A stretch of DNA of 64,000 nt from CAIPFQ01 sp035480615 (lineage in GTDB: Bacteria; Chlamydiota; Chlamydiia; Chlamydiales; SM23-39), in NCBI GenBank assembly GCA_035480615.1, contig DATIHO010000048.1:35347-99346 (forward strand), given 5' to 3'. Below are positions 59,942-64,000 of this stretch, piece after piece (positions within the stretch are counted from its first letter, which is position 1; every line of letters begins with the position of its first letter). The position numbers and the translations under genes are program-made. Below the pieces are notes generated by a model that saw nothing but the letters and a program-made list of their open reading frames with translations, was not told the origin of the DNA and did no database searches.

Positions 59942-61127
59942 AGAATGATGTCAGCTCCGGCATTGCTCGTATCATGAACTCATCAAAAAGAGGGACTGTA
60001 AAAGCCATATCTCCATATGCAGGACTATAAATCATCCCCTTTTTAATAAGCCTACTTCGAACCGGACCTAAACTGTTAATTTTAACTTTCAAAATAGCAG
60101 CTATATCTCCAGTCCTATGAGTTCCAGAACCAAACTGAGCCATTGCTCGCAAAAAACGCTTTTCGCTAGGAATCAATCGATCAAAGCGAACTCTGAAAAA
60201 ATCTTTATCTAGACGCTGGATTACCATAGAACTAGCTTCCTGCACAGTTCTCATAGTAATACGATTTTCGTCTGCCAAATTCCAGGCCTGATATCCCCAC
60301 TCTTGAATAAAATATGGATAACCTTTGGTTAGCTTAAAAATTTCTTCAAGAGCAGGGGGTTCAAAACAAACGCCAACCAATTCTACCGGCTTTCTCAATG
60401 CTTGAGTAGCATCGTCTTTTGTAAGCGCTCCAATGTCAGGGAAACTAAAGAGACGCTCGGCATAAGATTTGGAATCACCAGCCAATCCTGGAAGTACAGG
60501 GAGCCCAGCACCAAGCAGCACTAACGGGAGATCTTTCTGCTGAATTTTGTGCATCGCCATAATTAAAGCGCCCAATTCTTTATGGGTAAGATATTGGATT
60601 TCATCTATCAGAATCGCTACCGCCACTCCCCGGTCCTCTGCGACCTCCGCAATAGCTACAAACAAATTCGGCAAGTCGATTTCCAGATCACCGCTATCAG
60701 CAGAACCTTTTTCTGGCTCGACCCCAAATCCAAAGGTTACATCGCCTACAGTGATAGTAAGCGCACTAATAAAGCTTCTAAGAACAGCCAATCCTCTCTT
60801 CAGCTTATCGCTCATCCCTGCAATTCGATTTATATCGAAGAGCAGAGTTCTTAGATGAGGCACAATAAGAGGGCCCAAAGATTTATTCTCATGAGCTTCT
60901 ATAAAAACTGTATGAAACAACTCTCTTTTTGCAAGTTGTTCAATTGCATTAAGCAATACAGTTTTTCCCACTCCACGAAGACCGGTTAAAAGTATGCTTT
61001 TTTCACACCGCCTTTGCTTAACTCGCCCAAGAAGGATTCTTGCTTGTTCAAGAACAGAAACCCTACCTACAAGCTCGGGAGGCTGAGATCCTGCGCTAGG
61101 AGAAAATGGATTTTTGACCGGATCCAT
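59940..61127 (-). CDS. AAA+ ATPase with C-terminal winged helix
   Basis: 395 residues. N-terminal zone PELVGRVSVLEQARILLGR, Walker A LTGLRGVGKTVLLNAI at about 47-56, Walker B VAILIDEIQYLTHKELGALI, sensor 1-like LVLLGAGLP, then a lid (TKGYPYFIQEWGYQAWNLAD) and a winged-helix end (HRTGDIAAILKVKINSLGPV). Resembles the Orc1/Cdc6-like or NACHT-like ATPases found in mobile and defence loci. Function unknown. No partner gene is evident. Confidence 0.75.
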   Translation of the reverse strand: MDPVKNPFSPSAGSQPPELVGRVSVLEQARILLGRVKQRRCEKSILLTGLRGVGKTVLLNAIEQLAKRELFHTVFIEAHENKSLGPLIVPHLRTLLFDINRIAGMSDKLKRGLAVLRSFISALTITVGDVTFGFGVEPEKGSADSGDLEIDLPNLFVAIAEVAEDRGVAVAILIDEIQYLTHKELGALIMAMHKIQQKDLPLVLLGAGLPVLPGLAGDSKSYAERLFSFPDIGALTKDDATQALRKPVELVGVCFEPPALEEIFKLTKGYPYFIQEWGYQAWNLADENRITMRTVQEASSMVIQRLDKDFFRVRFDRLIPSEKRFLRAMAQFGSGTHRTGDIAAILKVKINSLGPVRSRLIKKGMIYSPAYGDMAFTVPLFDEFMIRAMPELTSF

Positions 61128-61305
61128 ATATTTTATGCCTACTTATACTTAGTTCTACACGGTTATACATAAGTTCTACATAAAACAAAAGAAAAAATTC
61201 ATTACTGGGAATTTTATTCCAGTTTCACCTGATAACCACTCAGGTTGAAAATATTCGCGTTTTCGGTTACTCTGCCGTTCCGTATGTTCAACAATCGTGT
61301 GTGTG

Positions 61306-63912
61306 ATGAAAAAAAAATTTTTGTCTTTGGTTTTAAGCCTTTTTCTGATGGGAACGTTGCATGAACTCCAGTCACAAGAACCATCGGTTTATTCTACCAT
61401 TTACTCCTTAAGGCAACGGCAGCCGAATTGGCGCTCTGATATCTTGAACGTCTATCCAAATGGCGCTCCCGAATCTATTGTTTTATACGCGCCTTTATTG
61501 GAAGGGGGAGAAATGCCCGTGAAACAACTGTTTTTTTTCGAATCAGGAAAGATCCGCACTGAAATGGATATCACTCGAGTGGAAGACGGCTCTCCCGCAG
61601 CTGTTTTTTGGAAATCGAACCTGGTTCCGGATGGCGCTCGCGTCGATTTTTTTGAAGACGGCACCATTCAGCATACTGCAGAATATCATGCCGGTTTTTT
61701 GAATGGCGCGGACCGGATCTTCTTTCCTTCAGGCAAAGTATCCATCAGCAGTCAATATATCAATGGGATTCTTGATGGACTCACGCAAGTCTATTTTGAA
61801 AATGAGCAGCTCAAAGAAGAACTGCATTACCGAGCCGGCCAGCTTGAAGGGGAATGCATCCAATATTATGAGAATGGCGTAAAAGCTCTTCAGCATCCCT
61901 TTGAAAATGGGAAGCTGCATGGCATGGCTTTCGAGTGGCATCCCAATGGCATTTTAAAATCGCAAAAACAGTTTAAAAACGGCTCTTTTCATGGAGAGGG
62001 GAAAAACCCTGCTGTGATTGCTTATGATGAGCAGCGCAATATCATCGAGATGCTTGATTTCCGCGAAGGAATTCCTGTAGGCATGCATCTTCGCCATCAT
62101 TCCAATGGCAGGGAATCTTATCGAGCGATTTATAAAAATGGGAAAAAAGAGGGGAAGGAGGAATGGTTTGATGAAGAGGGAATCCTGCTAGGATCGGGGC
62201 TTTACGAAAACGGACGTTCCCGTGGAAGCCATTGGAGAAATCATCCAAACGGACAGGTTGCCTATCTTGCCGAATTTGATCCGGATGGAAATCCCAATGC
62301 CCCGATTCAAGAATACGATGTAAATGGCCGCAAAATTCGGGAATATTTTCTCTGTGATGATCAACTGGATGGGACTTATTTGGAATGGCATCCCGTACAA
62401 GACGCTCTCAAATGTGAATATTTCTACAAAGCGGGGCAATTCGATGGAGAACAAAAAGATTATTACCCGAGCGGGCAACTCAAGGTTTGCACGCATTATA
62501 AAAATCAAAAACGAAATGGCCTGCATCAGGAATGGTATGAAAATGGAGTATTGAAATTACGCATTTCATTTGCGGACGATTTAAAAGAGGGGCAAGTAGG
62601 CGAGTGGTATTCCAACGGTAACCGCAAGGCGGACGCCTGGTTTTTGGCCAATCTTCCGGATGGGATTCATAGTCAATGGTATGAAACCGGAGAGATGAAG
62701 TTTCGAACGGAATTTCATAGCGGAATCAAGCAAGGCTGGGAGCGTGAATGGAATGAAAAAGGAGAATTGGTATTTGAAGGATTTGTCAATCAGGACCGCT
62801 TTGAAGGACCTGTATTGACATGGTGGGGCAAAGATCGGATAAAAACTCGCATGAATTATGCGAATGGACAAAAACAGGGAAAAGAAGAATGGTTTTTTCC
62901 CGATGGCAAACAGGAGCGGCTGATTCAATATGAAAATGGGGTATTTCATGGGGAAGCGCGTCACTGGTTTCGGGATGGAACCATCCAACTTTCTCAAATG
63001 TATGATCACGGAAAACCGATTGGAGAGCACTTTGCCTATTTTCCCAGGGTGGAAGGGAAAGATCCGATTTTAGCATATGTTTTTCATTACGACGAGAATG
63101 GAAAATTTCATGGGGAACAAAAAAGTTATTTTAAAAACGGCGCCCTGCAAACTGATGTGAATTATGAACATGGCATTTTGCACGGATCGAAAAACATCCG
63201 GGATGAAGAGGGCAATTTAATTGAAAGAGTTTGTTATAAGCATGGACAATTGCACGGAGAATTCTTTCAACGGGCAAAAGACGGTAGAGAGGTATTAATC
63301 ACTTACAAAGACAATTTCAGAAATGGCCTTCATGAAATTTATTATCCGGTCAATGCGCATGGAGAAAAAATCAGGGCGGTGAGCGCTTATTTTGAAAATG
63401 ACCGTCTTCAAGGAAAGCTATTCGAATATGATATGCAGGGAAATAAAATGTCGGAAATTTCTTACGTCAAAGGAGAAAAGGAGGGCATGGCAAAGATCTA
63501 TTTTCCAAATGGAAAACTAAACGTAACCATGCCGTATTCTTCTGATAAAAAACAGGGGTTGCAGGTCCAATATTTTCCTGATGGGGCAGTTTTTAGGGAA
63601 ACTGATTTTATCGATGATTTAAAGAACGGTGAGGAAAAAACGTTTTACGATAATGGGAATTTAGCTTCCCTCTGTTTATATAGGGATGATCAATTGGAAG
63701 GGCTGTCGCAAAGTTGGAATAATGAAGGAGTTTTGGTGTTCGAGGCCGAATATCAAAATGGAGTCCGGCATGGAAAGTTCAATAAATATTTTAATGACGG
63801 AAAACCTTACATTGAACAGATCTTTGCGAATGATTTGCCGGTGGGTCAAAAAAAGAAATACGATGCTGCGGGCCACATCACTGTTTCAGATCCCGTTTTA
63901 TACCCGAAGTGA
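61306..63912 (+). CDS. Large YwqK/MORN_2-repeat surface protein
   Basis: 868 residues from ATG 61306, with signal peptide MKKKFLSLVLSLFLMGTLHE. The mature protein is built almost wholly of ~22-24-residue units of the type YENGxLxGxxxxWYxNGxLK, about 30 of them (e.g. YYENGVKALQHPFENGKLHG, HYKNQKRNGLHQEWYENGVL, YFPNGKLNVTMPYSSDKKQG). Forms an elongated beta-sheet stack. Exported, possibly an outer-membrane or secreted adhesin-like scaffold; function unknown. The final residues LYPK and stop are encoded by a family I repeat. Confidence 0.8.
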   Translation: MKKKFLSLVLSLFLMGTLHELQSQEPSVYSTIYSLRQRQPNWRSDILNVYPNGAPESIVLYAPLLEGGEMPVKQLFFFESGKIRTEMDITRVEDGSPAAVFWKSNLVPDGARVDFFEDGTIQHTAEYHAGFLNGADRIFFPSGKVSISSQYINGILDGLTQVYFENEQLKEELHYRAGQLEGECIQYYENGVKALQHPFENGKLHGMAFEWHPNGILKSQKQFKNGSFHGEGKNPAVIAYDEQRNIIEMLDFREGIPVGMHLRHHSNGRESYRAIYKNGKKEGKEEWFDEEGILLGSGLYENGRSRGSHWRNHPNGQVAYLAEFDPDGNPNAPIQEYDVNGRKIREYFLCDDQLDGTYLEWHPVQDALKCEYFYKAGQFDGEQKDYYPSGQLKVCTHYKNQKRNGLHQEWYENGVLKLRISFADDLKEGQVGEWYSNGNRKADAWFLANLPDGIHSQWYETGEMKFRTEFHSGIKQGWEREWNEKGELVFEGFVNQDRFEGPVLTWWGKDRIKTRMNYANGQKQGKEEWFFPDGKQERLIQYENGVFHGEARHWFRDGTIQLSQMYDHGKPIGEHFAYFPRVEGKDPILAYVFHYDENGKFHGEQKSYFKNGALQTDVNYEHGILHGSKNIRDEEGNLIERVCYKHGQLHGEFFQRAKDGREVLITYKDNFRNGLHEIYYPVNAHGEKIRAVSAYFENDRLQGKLFEYDMQGNKMSEISYVKGEKEGMAKIYFPNGKLNVTMPYSSDKKQGLQVQYFPDGAVFRETDFIDDLKNGEEKTFYDNGNLASLCLYRDDQLEGLSQSWNNEGVLVFEAEYQNGVRHGKFNKYFNDGKPYIEQIFANDLPVGQKKKYDAAGHITVSDPVLYPK

Positions 63913-63960
63913 TGCAAAAGTTGGCCTTTGGGCGGGATTGAAAGCTGCCGAAAATCGATT
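63899..63960. repeat. Family I repeat, half copy
   Basis: Starts TATACCCGAAGTGATGC and continues TTGGCCTTTGGGCGGG and GAAAGCTGCCGAAAATCGAT. The right arm is missing and replaced by a terminator hairpin. It provides the stop of the preceding gene. Confidence 0.85.
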
Positions 63961-63965
63961 CTTGA

Positions 63966-64000
63966 AAAGGGGGTTGTATTCTTCAATACTAGCCCCCTTT
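63966..64000 (+). terminator. Terminator hairpin at the window end
   Basis: Stem AAAGGGGG / CCCCCTTT with a second inner stem GTATT-CTTC-AATAC. The T-run begins at the window edge. Symmetry would let it work in both directions. Confidence 0.7.

Noticed and set aside
1..64000. CRISPR arrays, rRNA genes, prophage or intact insertion sequences
   Set aside because: No regularly spaced repeats, no rRNA-like sequence, no phage structural genes and no transposase frame were found on reading; only non-coding repeat elements are present.

Overview
The window comes from a member of the Chlamydiae, most likely an amoeba-associated (environmental) lineage rather than Chlamydia itself. The evidence is a sigma-66-type RpoD, several gene neighbourhoods I recall from Chlamydia trachomatis (zinc-ribbon protein-lpdA-lipA; CT573-like gene-gspD-E-F-G; pepP-mutL; metallophosphoesterase-glgC; ispA-GlmU-like; rpsT-rpoD; tyrB-MreC-like), MOMP-type outer-membrane proteins, and genes Chlamydia lacks (glucokinase, GH63-like glycosidase, CoiA-like, TagB-like transferase). 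I cannot name the genus from this sequence alone.

Layout. 0-9.2 kb: polA (cut by the window edge), a MOMP-like protein, a glycosidase-glucokinase operon, recA, ispA and a GlmU-like acyltransferase. 9.25-9.53 kb: a gene-free stretch with iterons and DnaA-box-like words. 9.5-14.9 kb: zinc-ribbon protein, lpdA, lipA, glgC, a pseudopilin-like gene and a phosphoesterase. 15-18 kb: a RING-finger protein with a cullin-like C-terminus, two more pseudopilin-like genes and a PIN toxin module bracketed by inverted repeats. 18-22 kb: histidine kinase, pepP, mutL. 22-27 kb: a second MOMP-like protein, a Cys-rich lipoprotein candidate, a DUF4365 gene pair and an MFS-acyltransferase-like protein. 27-34.7 kb: a recC-recB-recD operon. 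34.7-45.2 kb: a membrane protein, rpsT, CoiA-like, rpoD, tRNA-Ala, tyrB, mreC, a TagB-like transferase, mutY and a glycosyltransferase. 45.3-50.7 kb: accessory genes (DUF4143 ATPase, MNT/HepT module, speD, coiled-coil and membrane proteins) among repeats. 50.8-58 kb: type II secretion genes. 58-64 kb: a double MazF protein, a Fic gene with its core replaced by a repeat, an AAA ATPase and a large YwqK/MORN-repeat surface protein.

How the genes work together. RecA, RecBCD, MutL, MutY and PolA form a repair and recombination set. Glucokinase, the glycosidase and GlgC deal with glucose and storage glucan. Lpd and LipA serve 2-oxoacid dehydrogenases. GspD-H, with the three distant pseudopilin-like genes, would build a type II secretion machine.

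The most distinctive trait is small palindromic non-coding repeats. At least five families (here called I, A, B, C and D) are present, several with two or more copies, and no transposase is visible. They sit at stop codons, start codons and between divergent genes, bracket a toxin module, contribute a peptide to RecB, and replace the catalytic core of a Fic protein. The most unusual coding gene is the RING plus cullin-WHB-like protein at 14967-15626.
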